43,061 nucleotides of DNA from Alphaproteobacteria bacterium UBA6187 (GCA_002422795.1 DITJ01000046.1:367-43427); one strand, 5' to 3'; counted from the stretch's first letter, positions 1 to 7,933 are shown. The notes: generated from the sequence alone by a model not told the origin. A program made the numbers and translations.

Positions 1-351
1 AAGGAGCGCTTCAAATCCATGCTGAAGGAGCTACAACAATCCCTTAAAAAGGAAGTCCCGAAGGCACGCAATATTATTAAGCAGATTTTTGGAGAGGATA
101 TTATATTGCACCGTACAATCAACGGCCATCTGGAAGCTGAAGTTTCCGCTAATGCCATGGAAATGTTTGGTTTCCCGACTAATGCGAGAATAGGTCTGGT
201 TGCGGGGACAGGTGATAGCACCTATTCACAATCGAGAATAGGTCTGGTTGCGGGGGCTCGCGAACGGAGGTTTTCTCTTGGTGTTTCCTTAGCAACTAAT
301 GAGGCTGGCTCGGTTGTAAAGATGCAGATTCCAGATAGGAATGCTGCCTAA
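1..351 (+). CDS. Large serine recombinase, C-terminal fragment (5' end outside window)
   Basis: The frame is open from the first base, so this is the 3' end of a gene that begins to the left. The visible segment (KERFKSMLKELQ onward, then VPKARNIIKQIFG) aligns by eye with the last ~80 residues of the complete recombinase at 20804-22480 (FKEMLQDLQ, IPKSRTIIQKIIG, LVAELSAN). It is therefore the C-terminal helical tail of the same family, which performs site-specific integration and excision. The last ~45 codons differ: they read twice through a RIGLVAG segment that is translated from the tRNA-fMet 3' end, then end in unrelated sequence. This fits a recombinase whose 3' end was re-formed by integration at the att core. 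No catalytic residues are in view, so activity cannot be judged. Confidence 0.75.
   Translation, partial: KERFKSMLKELQQSLKKEVPKARNIIKQIFGEDIILHRTINGHLEAEVSANAMEMFGFPTNARIGLVAGTGDSTYSQSRIGLVAGARERRFSLGVSLATNEAGSVVKMQIPDRNAA
185..257. repeat. Two 23-bp direct repeats carrying the tRNA-fMet 3'-end core (att scar)
   Basis: The 23 bp at 185-207 recur exactly at 233-255, 48 bp apart. Each copy contains TGGTTGCGGGG, the reverse complement of the CCA end and acceptor strand of an initiator tRNA. The second copy extends the match to TGGTTGCGGGGGC (245-257). The same core lies at 22437 at the end of the other recombinase. The pair looks like nested attachment-site scars left by repeated integration or excision. 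Confidence 0.55.
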
Positions 352-376
352 CATTATACTGTAATTACAAAATGTT

Positions 377-445
377 TCCCTCCATTTATAATCCGTAATT
401 ACCATCTTGACAAGGTGGTAACGGATTAATCTTTAATAGGAGGGA
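377..445. promoter_or_regulatory. Long imperfect inverted repeat (strong stem-loop)
   Basis: TCCCTCC at 377-383 pairs with GGAGGGA at 439-445. ATCCGT pairs with ACGGAT further in. The core is a 10-bp stem (TTACCATCTT with AAGGTGGTAA, one G-T pair) around a GAC loop. The right arm contains a Shine-Dalgarno-like AGGAGG that the stem would hide. It lies between the recombinase fragment and the next small ORF. It could be an attenuator, a terminator without a U-run, or a recombination site. The function is inferred. Confidence 0.45.
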
Positions 446-470
446 AGCCGGTTCCGGCCTCATAATAAAC

Positions 471-638
471 ATGACCAGACCTGATACTATACCAGCATAT
501 GATGCATTGATTGAACAAATAAAACTATCCCATAAAAAGCCCCTGACTGATGAAGAAGCGCATAAGATAGCCAGGAACCTGATGGGCTTCTCTGAAAAAG
601 TTATGCAGGTAACTACACCCGCAGATTTAAAGGAGTAA
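471..638 (+). CDS. Small protein (55 aa) upstream of serine recombinase
   Basis: ATG to TAA encodes 55 residues, starting MTRPDTIPAYDALIEQ and ending TPADLKE. It is hydrophilic and helical, with no signal peptide or membrane segment. Its stop codon lies 4 bp before the recombinase ATG at 643, and the recombinase ribosome-binding site (AAGGAG) is inside its last codons, so the two are probably translated together. There is no strong ribosome site just before its own ATG. The nearest AGGAGG lies about 27 bp upstream in the stem-loop at 377-445. I do not recognise a family. The position recalls the small ORF ahead of the second recombinase at 20600-20743, so an accessory or directionality role is possible but unproven. 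Confidence 0.5.
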   Translation: MTRPDTIPAYDALIEQIKLSHKKPLTDEEAHKIARNLMGFSEKVMQVTTPADLKE

Positions 639-642
639 TATC

Positions 643-2133
643 ATGCAAACACGAAAAGCTATTATTCTAGTTAGGGTATCAACCGAAGAACAGGAGGAAA
701 GGCACTCGCTAGATGCACAAAAAGCCCGGCTTGTCGAATATTGCCATAGGCATAACCTGGATATCATAGAAACTTTTATTATTATTGAATCATCTACTAT
801 TGGTAATCGTAAGAAATTTATGGAAATGATAAATTTTGCTAAACGGCAAAAAGGTGTAATTGCTATTGTTGCTGACGCTGTAGACCGGGTTCAACGCAGT
901 TTTAAAGATTCCGTATATCTTGATGACTTAATACGCCAGGGACAAATTGAACTGCATTTCTTCAGGGAAGGAATGGTATTAGGAAAAGATGCCAGCGCTT
1001 CAGATGTGATGCGCTGGGACTTCTCGGTTATGGGAGCTAAAAGTTATGTATTGCAGCTTTCAGAGAACGTTAAACGTAGTCTGGACTGGAAATTAAAGAA
1101 AGGAGAATGTATCGGTGCGGCACCTTTAGGATATCTTAATAGCCGGGATGGAAATGGCCGTAGTACCGTAGTAATAGACCCTGTACGTTGGCCACTAGTG
1201 CAACGTCTTTTTCTGGAATATACAAAAGGCACATATACCCTTTCTCACTTAGCCAGGAAATGTAAGGAATGGGGCTTGCGAAGCAAGAAAGATGTGTATC
1301 TTGGAAAATCCACGCTGTTTAATATTATCCAGAATCCTTTCTATTACGGTGAAATGTGCATAAAAGGCAAAATATACCAACACAGCTATGAACCTATTAT
1401 TACGAAAGACATTTACATGGAATGTAAGGCCGTGCGTGAGGGATGGAATAAAACACCTTTCAAGTATAGTGAAAAGCCGTTTCTTTTCCGTGGCATACTT
1501 ACATGTGCCATAACTGGCAAAACTGTTACCGGAGACATAAAAGTTAAAAAATATGTAAGTGGTAAGAAAGCTAGCTGGACATATCTCACTACTTACCATC
1601 CTGATAATCCTGAACGCAAGATGTGGATACGTGAAGATGCTGTAATTAACCAGTTAGAAGGGGTGTTAAAGATAGTTTATTGTACTCAGCCTCATTTACT
1701 TGATTATGCGATGGATGCCGTAAATGAAGCTAATAAAATAAAGCACCAATGGCACAACAAAGGAAATGCTGCACTAAAAAAAGAACTTATATCAATAAAA
1801 CAAAAATCTGAAAGGCTTCTAGACCTCTTTGCTGACAATATGGTTTCTAAAGAAGATTATCATTCCAGGTTAAATAACTATAACTACCGCAGATTAGAAA
1901 TTATAGATTTGCTAGCAGCATATGACATAGTTGCTCCTGTGAGAATTATAAATAGCAAGAATCTTGAAAAGGCAACTGCTTATGATGCTTTCATAAATAT
2001 GCACGATATTGAAGAAAAACGGGAATTTCTGAATTTTATATTTAAAAAGTTGCGGCTTAATGGCTCAAAACTTTGTTATTCCTTTAATTATCCATTTAGG
2101 AAAAATATAAAATATAATAAGAGCAAAGGTTAG
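643..2133 (+). CDS. Large serine recombinase (resolvase/invertase family)
   Basis: This 496-residue protein begins with a serine recombinase catalytic domain: VRVSTEEQ gives the nucleophile Ser13, and VDRVQRSFKDS corresponds to the conserved arginine region. A recombinase domain follows (IGAAPLGYLN, then IIQNPFYYGEMCIKGKIY). The zinc-ribbon position, GILTCAITGKTVTGD, keeps only one of the usual cysteines. A long helical coiled region rich in Lys and Glu fills about residues 375-440. The length is normal for large serine recombinases. It is preceded by AAGGAG and coupled to the 55-aa ORF. It faces into the element, whereas the recombinase at 20804-22480 ends on the att core, so this one may belong to an older integration event or to the cargo island. 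Confidence 0.85.
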   Translation: MQTRKAIILVRVSTEEQEERHSLDAQKARLVEYCHRHNLDIIETFIIIESSTIGNRKKFMEMINFAKRQKGVIAIVADAVDRVQRSFKDSVYLDDLIRQGQIELHFFREGMVLGKDASASDVMRWDFSVMGAKSYVLQLSENVKRSLDWKLKKGECIGAAPLGYLNSRDGNGRSTVVIDPVRWPLVQRLFLEYTKGTYTLSHLARKCKEWGLRSKKDVYLGKSTLFNIIQNPFYYGEMCIKGKIYQHSYEPIITKDIYMECKAVREGWNKTPFKYSEKPFLFRGILTCAITGKTVTGDIKVKKYVSGKKASWTYLTTYHPDNPERKMWIREDAVINQLEGVLKIVYCTQPHLLDYAMDAVNEANKIKHQWHNKGNAALKKELISIKQKSERLLDLFADNMVSKEDYHSRLNNYNYRRLEIIDLLAAYDIVAPVRIINSKNLEKATAYDAFINMHDIEEKREFLNFIFKKLRLNGSKLCYSFNYPFRKNIKYNKSKG

Positions 2134-2185
2134 TTAATTTGATGTAATTCTAGGCAATCAGATGATGCTTTATTACCGTAAAGCC

Positions 2186-2485
2186 TTAATCATCCTCATC
2201 AATCCTATATGCGGGTTGCGTGAATGCGTTGGGATCATTATTCGTGAGGCTTTTCACTAATCCTGTATATTGCTTTGGTACAGCCATTAATTCAAAACGA
2301 AGTATCCTGGCAATTTGAATCAGGATTGAAATAGTAGGGCTTATTTTACCGGTTTCAATTTTAGAAATATGGCTTTGTGGCACTCCTACTTTTTCTGCTA
2401 ATTCCCGTTGGCGTAAACCCGCTTTTTCACGAGCTTTCTTTAATGTTATTACTAATTCTTCTGGATATACCGCTGGATATGTCAC
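2186..2485 (-). CDS. XRE/HipB-like helix-turn-helix regulator
   Basis: This is a 99-residue protein. Residues ~10-65 form a classic XRE helix-turn-helix: LKKAREKAGLRQRELAEKVG, then SHISKIETGKISPT as the recognition helix. The C-terminal tail is short and acidic (RIDEDD). The gene is divergent from the methyltransferase at 2663, with about 180 bp of very AT-rich DNA between them that contains a palindrome. That arrangement suits a controller protein of a restriction-modification operon, which would repress itself and time the methyltransferase and nuclease. It could also be an orphan antitoxin-like regulator, since no toxin gene lies beside it. Confidence 0.75.
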   Translation of the reverse strand: MTYPAVYPEELVITLKKAREKAGLRQRELAEKVGVPQSHISKIETGKISPTISILIQIARILRFELMAVPKQYTGLVKSLTNNDPNAFTQPAYRIDEDD

Positions 2486-2662
2486 TTGATATACTATAAT
2501 ATATAAAAACTTAAAATTATATATTATAATATATTAGTCGTGTATGATAGTCAGAATAATAATGTTTGATCTATAAAAAACTACTCTGCATATCTCATAT
2601 GATTGACATCATACACTTATTAATGTTAGTAGTGGTATATATCTAATTTCGAGAACGAAAGC
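2486..2662. promoter_or_regulatory. Divergent promoter/operator region with a 16-bp palindrome
   Basis: This is the shared upstream region of the XRE regulator (minus) and the C5 methyltransferase (plus). A perfect 16-bp palindrome (ATATATTATAATATAT) lies at 2519-2534, and related AT-rich half-sites (ACTATAATATAT) lie at about 2493-2505. TATAAT-like hexamers occur on both strands. It is the probable operator of the XRE protein. Promoter positions are not fixed by what I can see. Confidence 0.4.
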
Positions 2663-4081
2663 GTGAGCATACCAAGTATATCCACCAAAGATGCCGCTGT
2701 AAAACTTAATATATCAGAGCAAAGCATAAGAACTCTTTTGCGCGATGGAATCCTTGCAGGCCAGCAAATTGGTAAAACCTGGATTGTTTCGACAGCTTCT
2801 GTAGAAAAATATAAAAAAAAGAAAATGAATGAAAATCCTGTTGACAGAAAAAGAGAGAATAGTGTCCACACTGGTGTAAAAGCACTATCATTTTTCTCTG
2901 GTGCTATGGGTCTTGACCTAGGATTTGAAAAGGCCGGCATTGAGATTTCATTGGCGTGTGAAGTTGACAAGCGTTGTAGGCAAACAATTTTAGCAAATCG
3001 CCCAGATATTGGTCTTATTGGGGATATAACCTTATATAGCGCCTCAGATATTCTTGATTACGCGGGCATACCCGAGGGTAATATTGATATTATTTTAGGT
3101 GGCCCTCCATGTCAGGCGTTTTCTACCGCAGGCCAGAGAAAATCATTTAATGATGAAAGAGGTAACGTCTTTCTTACCTACATTGATTTAATTCTACAGT
3201 TACGCCCTAAATATGCAGTAATTGAAAATGTACGTGGCTTACTTTCTGCGCCACTAAATCACCGCCCGCATGCTAAACGTGGAGATAAGAATGCCCCACT
3301 AGAAACAGATGAGAAACCTGGTGGAGCACTAACTTATATCCTGCATAAACTTCGACAAGGAGGTTATAGTTTTAGCTTTAATTTATACAATACTGCTAAT
3401 TATGGAGTGCCGCAAATACGAGAAAGGGTTGTAATAATCTGTAGTCGTGATGGTGATAAAGTTCCATATCTTAATCCAACTCATTCTGATGATAGTAACT
3501 ATGGTTTGCCTAATTGGCGAACACTTCGTGATGCAATTCATGCTCTTGATGATTCCAAAGCAGAGTATATAGATTTCCCAGAAAAACGCCGTGTATATTA
3601 TAGAATGTTAAAGGAAGGACAATACTGGAAACATTTACCTATTGATTTACAGAAAGAAGCTCTTGGAAAATCATTTTATTCTGGTGGTGGAAAGACAGGC
3701 TTCTTACGGCGCCTTGGTTGGGAAAAACCTAGTTGTACACTCGTAACACACCCGGCAATGCCAGCAACTGATATATGCCATCCTGATGATGATAGACCAT
3801 TAAGCATTCAGGAATATAAGCGTATTCAGCAATTTCCAGATGATTGGATAGTATGTGGTTCTCTAGTAGAGCAATACCGTCAAATAGGCAATGCGGTTCC
3901 TGTAGGATTTGGTGAGGCTATAGGTAAAGCGATTCTATCACACATGCAGGGCAATGCAATCCATCCTCCCAAGAATTTTCCATTTTCTCGATATAAATCC
4001 ACAGATGATATAGCTTGGGAACAGCGAGTAAGTCAGGATGTAGCTACACGTGACCTTTTTTCTCTTTTAGATGTTGCATAG
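2663..4081 (+). CDS. DNA (cytosine-5-)-methyltransferase with N-terminal HTH domain
   Basis: The protein has 472 residues with a GTG start, chosen because the N-terminal domain begins at once. Residues ~5-50 resemble an excisionase/MerR-type helix-turn-helix (STKDAAVKLNISEQSIRTLL, then GKTWIVS). The C5 methyltransferase motifs follow in order: motif I FFSGAMGLDLGFE (77-89), motif IV GGPPCQAFS with catalytic Cys150, motif VI ENVRG (189-192), motif VIII QIRERV (251-256) and, near the C-terminus, motif X QIGNAVPVGFGEAI. It methylates cytosine using S-adenosylmethionine and protects DNA from its partner nuclease at 4166. The spacing to that nuclease is about 85 bp. The HTH could give autoregulation as in other C5 methyltransferases. 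Specificity is probably the nuclease's, but this is inferred. Confidence 0.93.
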   Translation: MSIPSISTKDAAVKLNISEQSIRTLLRDGILAGQQIGKTWIVSTASVEKYKKKKMNENPVDRKRENSVHTGVKALSFFSGAMGLDLGFEKAGIEISLACEVDKRCRQTILANRPDIGLIGDITLYSASDILDYAGIPEGNIDIILGGPPCQAFSTAGQRKSFNDERGNVFLTYIDLILQLRPKYAVIENVRGLLSAPLNHRPHAKRGDKNAPLETDEKPGGALTYILHKLRQGGYSFSFNLYNTANYGVPQIRERVVIICSRDGDKVPYLNPTHSDDSNYGLPNWRTLRDAIHALDDSKAEYIDFPEKRRVYYRMLKEGQYWKHLPIDLQKEALGKSFYSGGGKTGFLRRLGWEKPSCTLVTHPAMPATDICHPDDDRPLSIQEYKRIQQFPDDWIVCGSLVEQYRQIGNAVPVGFGEAIGKAILSHMQGNAIHPPKNFPFSRYKSTDDIAWEQRVSQDVATRDLFSLLDVA

Positions 4082-4165
4082 TTTTAATTAGTATTAGTTC
4101 TTTTTTCTGGAAAAAGAATATGAAGACTGATAGTGTCCCTAAAAATAGTAAGATGGGGCTGTTTA

Positions 4166-4843
4166 ATGTCGTTTAATAATAAATCAGTTGAACTAGCAAG
4201 AACCGTAATGAATCAGCTTAATCCGAACTTAACGGAACAATTTAGCACTCTGATTCTTTTCTTAATTGATAATCCTGAAGCTGCATCGTCTATACGTGGA
4301 AAAGCAACTATTGCTATAGGTTCTGAAGAATATATTAGACGGCAAGCTGAGAATTTCATCAATAGTCGGGAACCTAGAGCTCCGAACCCACCTTCGACTA
4401 TTCCAGATGAAATGGTAAGTTTTATTATAAACAAGTATTTTAATGTTCCAGAAAATGAATTGGAGCGAGCTATAGAGCTACACAATCTTTCAATGGGAGC
4501 CGAAAACTTAATAGGTGATATTTTAGAAAGATATATTGCAAGCATTGTAGAACAACATGGGTGGGTATGGTGCTCAGGTTCTGTTGTGAAAGCCGTTGAT
4601 TTTATACATAGGCAAAAAGATGGAAAATGGTCTGCTTTACAGGTAAAGAACCGAGATAATTCAGAAAACTCTTCCTCTTCCGCTATAAGAAAGGGAACAA
4701 CCATAAGCAAGTGGTTTAGAACCTTTTCTAAGAAAAAAGGTGACAATTGGAGTAAATTTCCGAAGATCGTAAATGTTACATTATCTGAAGATAACTTTAG
4801 AAAATTTGTAGAAAGTTATTTAATGAGCCTAAAAAATACATAA
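4166..4843 (+). CDS. Type II restriction endonuclease, SinI-like
   Basis: From the ATG at 4166 the protein is 225 residues (MSFNNKSVELART). A GTG at 4133 would add 11 residues, but the ATG fits the length I recall for SinI (about 230). I recognise the overall pattern of the SinI family: SSIRGKATIAIG near residue 40, PSTIPDEMV, then WVWCSGSVVKAVDFI and WSALQVKNRDNSENSSS. The D...QVK part (VDF..., LQVKNRD) looks like a PD-(D/E)XK-type active site. SinI cuts GGWCC, and the same specificity is inferred here but not shown. The gene directly follows the C5 methyltransferase, which is standard for a type II system, and it appears intact. Confidence 0.7.
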   Translation: MSFNNKSVELARTVMNQLNPNLTEQFSTLILFLIDNPEAASSIRGKATIAIGSEEYIRRQAENFINSREPRAPNPPSTIPDEMVSFIINKYFNVPENELERAIELHNLSMGAENLIGDILERYIASIVEQHGWVWCSGSVVKAVDFIHRQKDGKWSALQVKNRDNSENSSSSAIRKGTTISKWFRTFSKKKGDNWSKFPKIVNVTLSEDNFRKFVESYLMSLKNT

Positions 4844-5102
4844 ATCTCAAAATTTAAAGCAGAATCCAAAAAGCCTATAGTCTTACAGTCACTCCTAAAG
4901 CACACTCAACATACCTAGAATTCAATTTTTCTCCCTAAGTAAATTCAGAAAATTCTAATGCAACGATTTTAATAGAAATGGGGTGATGTCGCCATTAATA
5001 GAAAGAAATTACATGAAATTGCTTGATAACGAGAACTAGTTGCATATCATCTTTTATTAATTACCCTTAGTTGTTTTGAGGTATTAATATTAAGGAGATA
5101 CT

Positions 5103-5423
5103 ATGAAGTCGGCACTTTCTAAATTTATTATAGCTTTTGAAGAATTAAATTACCGTGAAGTCGAATCTTTAATGAAGACTTTATGGGTAAATTTTGAAGT
5201 AGAATGGGAGAAAGAACAGCAGCAAAAAGGCTGTAATTGCAACAAGAAGAACGAGAACGTTGAAAGTATTAATACAAGCGAGTGTATTTTAAAAAAATCT
5301 TTCACAAAAACAATGAAGAACCTGACTATAGATTTATATAAATCGAAGGCAGAAGAAATTCACAAAACTTCATTAGGCTTGCTAATGTTTATTTCCCAGA
5401 TAGCAATGGTTAGTAGTGTATAA
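5103..5423 (+). CDS. Hypothetical protein, 106 aa
   Basis: A good ribosome site (TAAGGAGATACT) precedes the ATG. The product is charged and helical, with a Cys-containing patch (KGCNCNKK) near residue 42 and a mildly hydrophobic C-terminus (LGLLMFISQIAMV). I do not recognise the family. The gene stands alone after 260 bp of AT-rich DNA in which I see nothing else, and it ends in a clear terminator at 5433-5471. Confidence 0.6.
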   Translation: MKSALSKFIIAFEELNYREVESLMKTLWVNFEVEWEKEQQQKGCNCNKKNENVESINTSECILKKSFTKTMKNLTIDLYKSKAEEIHKTSLGLLMFISQIAMVSSV

Positions 5424-5432
5424 CGGAAATAA

Positions 5433-5471
5433 GCATTCCTGGACTATATGCCAGGAATGCCATTGTTTTTT
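5433..5471 (+). terminator. Rho-independent terminator
   Basis: A 10-bp perfect stem, GCATTCCTGG (5433-5442) with CCAGGAATGC (5451-5460), has an 8-nt loop. It is followed by CATTG and a run of T to 5471. It ends the 106-aa gene and meets the stop codon of the convergent lipoprotein gene. Confidence 0.8.
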
Positions 5472-5904
5472 ATAGTAATACCCATTTCTGGTTTTCTGAA
5501 TTATAGCGCATGCTGTAATTTTTACCCCCTGCGCATTTGACAGCATAGGCCTTCTTATCCCTTACAAACTCCGGCCCCTCATTTATAGAGGCGCATTTTT
5601 TGCCCTTATCCTGGAGGAAAGCAGCAAAACCAAGCTTTTCCGCTTCATAATTAAAAGGAATGATATATTCCCAGGATGCGGCTTCTTTCACTCCATTTAT
5701 ATTTTTTCTTATAGCTCTCTGGCAAAAATCTTTATCAAGTTTTTCCAGGGCGTAACACTGTAAATATTCCATATGCACTACCTTTGGCTGTCTCCTAGCA
5801 TCCGTCACCGCCCGCTCAGATATCGCCTGTTTTTCAACATTGCTTAAAGATGATATACAAGCAGTTAATGTTATTGGAATTGCATAGGTTAGTAAGCGTT
5901 TCAT
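5470..5904 (-). CDS. Putative small lipoprotein, 144 aa
   Basis: The N-terminus MKRLLTYAIPITLTAC has two basic residues, a short hydrophobic stretch and a lipobox-like LTAC ending at Cys15. This predicts export and lipid attachment. The mature part has four more cysteines (CYALEKL, DFCQRA, KKCASI, VKCAGG), which may form disulfides in the periplasm. I do not recognise a named family. It is divergent from the XRE gene at 6057, and the palindromic operator at 5966-5988 lies between them, so the regulator may control both. Confidence 0.65.
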   Translation of the reverse strand: MKRLLTYAIPITLTACISSLSNVEKQAISERAVTDARRQPKVVHMEYLQCYALEKLDKDFCQRAIRKNINGVKEAASWEYIIPFNYEAEKLGFAAFLQDKGKKCASINEGPEFVRDKKAYAVKCAGGKNYSMRYNSENQKWVLL

Positions 5905-5965
5905 ATAAGCTCCATTTATAACTTTACAGCAGTTATAATAACTAACTATATATATACATAACTGC

Positions 5966-5988
5966 TTATAAGTTATTATAACTTATAA
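5966..5988. promoter_or_regulatory. Perfect 23-bp palindrome, probable XRE operator
   Basis: Arms of 11 bp (TTATAAGTTAT at 5966-5976 and its complement at 5978-5988) flank one central base. A related half-palindrome, AGTTATAATAACT, lies at 5931-5943 and is the reverse complement of 5971-5983. Both sites are between the divergent lipoprotein and XRE genes, where a repressor would act. Confidence 0.55.
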
Positions 5989-6056
5989 AGGTGAGAATTG
6001 CAAGTATCTACCTGATATTTTCAGCTACAGTTCTAATGCTGGAAATTGGGGTACTT

Positions 6057-6317
6057 ATGCAAAAAATTGAACCAGGAGCGGTTACAAATTTATGTGGAAA
6101 GCGGGTTAAGCTTGCTCGTGTTAATAAAGATATGAACCAATTACAGCTAGCCGTTGCACTAAATATTGATTATGGCATTGATGTAAACCAGTATAGCATA
6201 TCCCAACTTGAACGTGGCAGCAGATTTGTAAAAGATTATGAGTTGGTTGCGATTTCTGAAGTTCTAGAAGTAGATGTTAAATGGTTATTGTTTGGTGATA
6301 AAGTGCCCGTAATGTAA
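6057..6317 (+). CDS. XRE-family helix-turn-helix regulator
   Basis: The ATG at 6057 gives 86 residues starting MQKIEPGAVTNLCGKRV. A GTG at 5991 would add a 22-residue hydrophobic leader that is unlikely for a regulator and would overlap the operator region. The HTH spans about residues 15-65: VKLARVNKDMNQLQLAVAL, then YSISQLERGSRFV as the recognition helix, ending in LEVDVKWLLFG, which is typical of phage-like XRE proteins. It sits 80 bp upstream of the primase-RT-nitrilase operon and is probably its local regulator, or the regulator of the divergent lipoprotein. Confidence 0.75.
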   Translation: MQKIEPGAVTNLCGKRVKLARVNKDMNQLQLAVALNIDYGIDVNQYSISQLERGSRFVKDYELVAISEVLEVDVKWLLFGDKVPVM

Positions 6318-6395
6318 AGAATAGATAAATTTATGATTCTTACCATTTGTTCTAGATTATAGTGCATACACCAATTTATAGAGGGCATAATTCAA

Positions 6396-7439
6396 ATGGA
6401 CTTCAGGAAAAGCACAGATACCTTAAATAAGATTCCTATACAGGATATTGCTGCGTGGCTTGGGGTCACGCTCCCTAAAAAAGGTAGTGCACGTTGTCCA
6501 TTTCCTGATCACAAAGATCAAAATCCTTCTTTCGAAATTAAAGAATCAGGAACCAGTTGGATTTGTTATGGTTGCAACCATAAGGGTGGTTCTATAGATT
6601 TTGTGAAAGAATATAATAAGATAGATTTTCTTGGTGCAAAACAATGGCTTGAAAGCAGGATACATAATGGTAGAAATGCCGCTCCCATCACTAAAAGAAC
6701 TACAAAGAAACAAAGTGAAGAATCAGTAAAGCTAGATATGCATGATAGTGGTGATTATTCGGATGTGTACACCTTCCTCTTAATGCTTTGCCCACTTTTA
6801 GAAAGCGGCAAAAACTATCTGCTTTCCAGAGCAATTACCTTAGAAACAATGGAAGCATTTAAGATAGCACAAATGCCGCCTCAAAGTATTATACCTAAGT
6901 TGCTGAGTAAATTTGGGTTCGAACGTATTCATGCCGCTGGTATTTTGACCAAAAAATCAACTATTGATACTCCACGCATAATCTTCTCATGGAACTCCGT
7001 CATATTTCCATTTTTTGAAGACGGTAAGGTTGTTTACCTACAGGCAAGGGCTTTAAATGGAGAAGAGCAATACGGAAAATGGCGGAACTTAAATTCCCAG
7101 CCAAAGAGAATATACAATGTAGATGCTATTACTCAAAACTCCAAACGGCCTTTTGCAATTTGCGAGGGAGTGATTGATACCCTGTCCGCAATAGAACTGG
7201 GATACGATGCCGTAGGGATGATGGGCTGGTCAGCAAAATTTGTACCAGACCAGATCCGCGCTCTAAGGAAAAAGGAGGTGGAGATATTACTCGATTGGGA
7301 TGAAAAGGGCGAAAAAGGAGCGCAACAGTTACGGGAAGACCTGAACCAATACGGTGTTGTTTCAATTCGTAAAAGATTGCCCTCTACAACAGCAACCGAC
7401 TTGAATGAATACCTTAAAGAAAAGCGAGGGTTGGTATGA
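6396..7439 (+). CDS. Primase-like protein: CHC2 zinc finger plus Toprim
   Basis: The protein has 347 residues. The N-terminus carries a CHC2-type zinc finger with Cys34, His39, Cys57 and Cys60 (CPFPDH, then CYGC), as in DnaG primases. Residues ~252-305 form a Toprim fold: CEGVIDTLSA with catalytic Glu257, and ILLDWDEKG with Asp300 and Asp302. No helicase domain is present, and it is shorter than DnaG (about 600 aa). Its stop codon overlaps the start of the reverse transcriptase (ATGA at 7436-7439), so the two are translationally coupled. It probably binds or primes nucleic acid for the RT. A leftover phage primase is possible, but the 4-bp overlap argues for a real functional link. Confidence 0.88.
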   Translation: MDFRKSTDTLNKIPIQDIAAWLGVTLPKKGSARCPFPDHKDQNPSFEIKESGTSWICYGCNHKGGSIDFVKEYNKIDFLGAKQWLESRIHNGRNAAPITKRTTKKQSEESVKLDMHDSGDYSDVYTFLLMLCPLLESGKNYLLSRAITLETMEAFKIAQMPPQSIIPKLLSKFGFERIHAAGILTKKSTIDTPRIIFSWNSVIFPFFEDGKVVYLQARALNGEEQYGKWRNLNSQPKRIYNVDAITQNSKRPFAICEGVIDTLSAIELGYDAVGMMGWSAKFVPDQIRALRKKEVEILLDWDEKGEKGAQQLREDLNQYGVVSIRKRLPSTTATDLNEYLKEKRGLV

Positions 7440-7810
7440 CCCCATATGAACGCCTACTACTTCCAGAAAATCTATATTACGCATGGCGCAAAGCCAAGCG
7501 GCTATATCGAATGACGGATGGCTACATAAACCAAGGTGAATTATTGGAATTTGAATTAGACCTAGAAAACCGGTTGCAAAAAATTGAGCGACAATTCAGG
7601 AAGGGGCGATATAAATTACAGCCAATTCGTCCTATTCCGCGTCCCAAGAAACTTAAAGACGGACAGTGCATTGATCGACAATATTATCACATCGCTGTTG
7701 ATGACCAAGTTGCATGGATAGCGGTAGTCAATGCACTAGGCCCTGAACTGGACAATAAAATGCCAGCATGGAGCTACGGAAACAGATTATACCGCCCCGC
7801 ATGGTATTAA
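7436..7810 (+). pseudogene. UG/DRT-type reverse transcriptase, N-terminal part before an in-frame stop
   Basis: These 124 residues begin at the ATGA overlap with the primase gene and end at TAA 7808-7810. They have the leader typical of UG-group reverse transcriptases: a helical start, then RQYYHIAVDDQVAWIAV and WSYGNRLYRPAWY. The same frame continues without another stop to 9868. The codons right after the TAA (EENQESKLEIGPYRH, LYKKFQHSWPLF) are the expected continuation of the family. It is therefore the first sixth of a single ~810-codon gene cut by one nonsense codon, not an independent protein. A sequencing error, a real mutation or stop readthrough could explain it. Confidence 0.75.
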
Positions 7811-7933
7811 GAAGAAAATCAGGAATCTAAGTTAGAAATTGGTCCTTACCGCCATGCAAGTGGCCATCTCTACAAGAAATTTCAGCATAGTTGGCCATTA
7901 TTCAGGAAGCATATTTCTCTAAGTGCCAGAACA

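Noticed and set aside
4844..5102. Additional gene in the gap after the restriction endonuclease
   Set aside because: Only AT-rich DNA with short frames; no ribosome site with a plausible product was seen.
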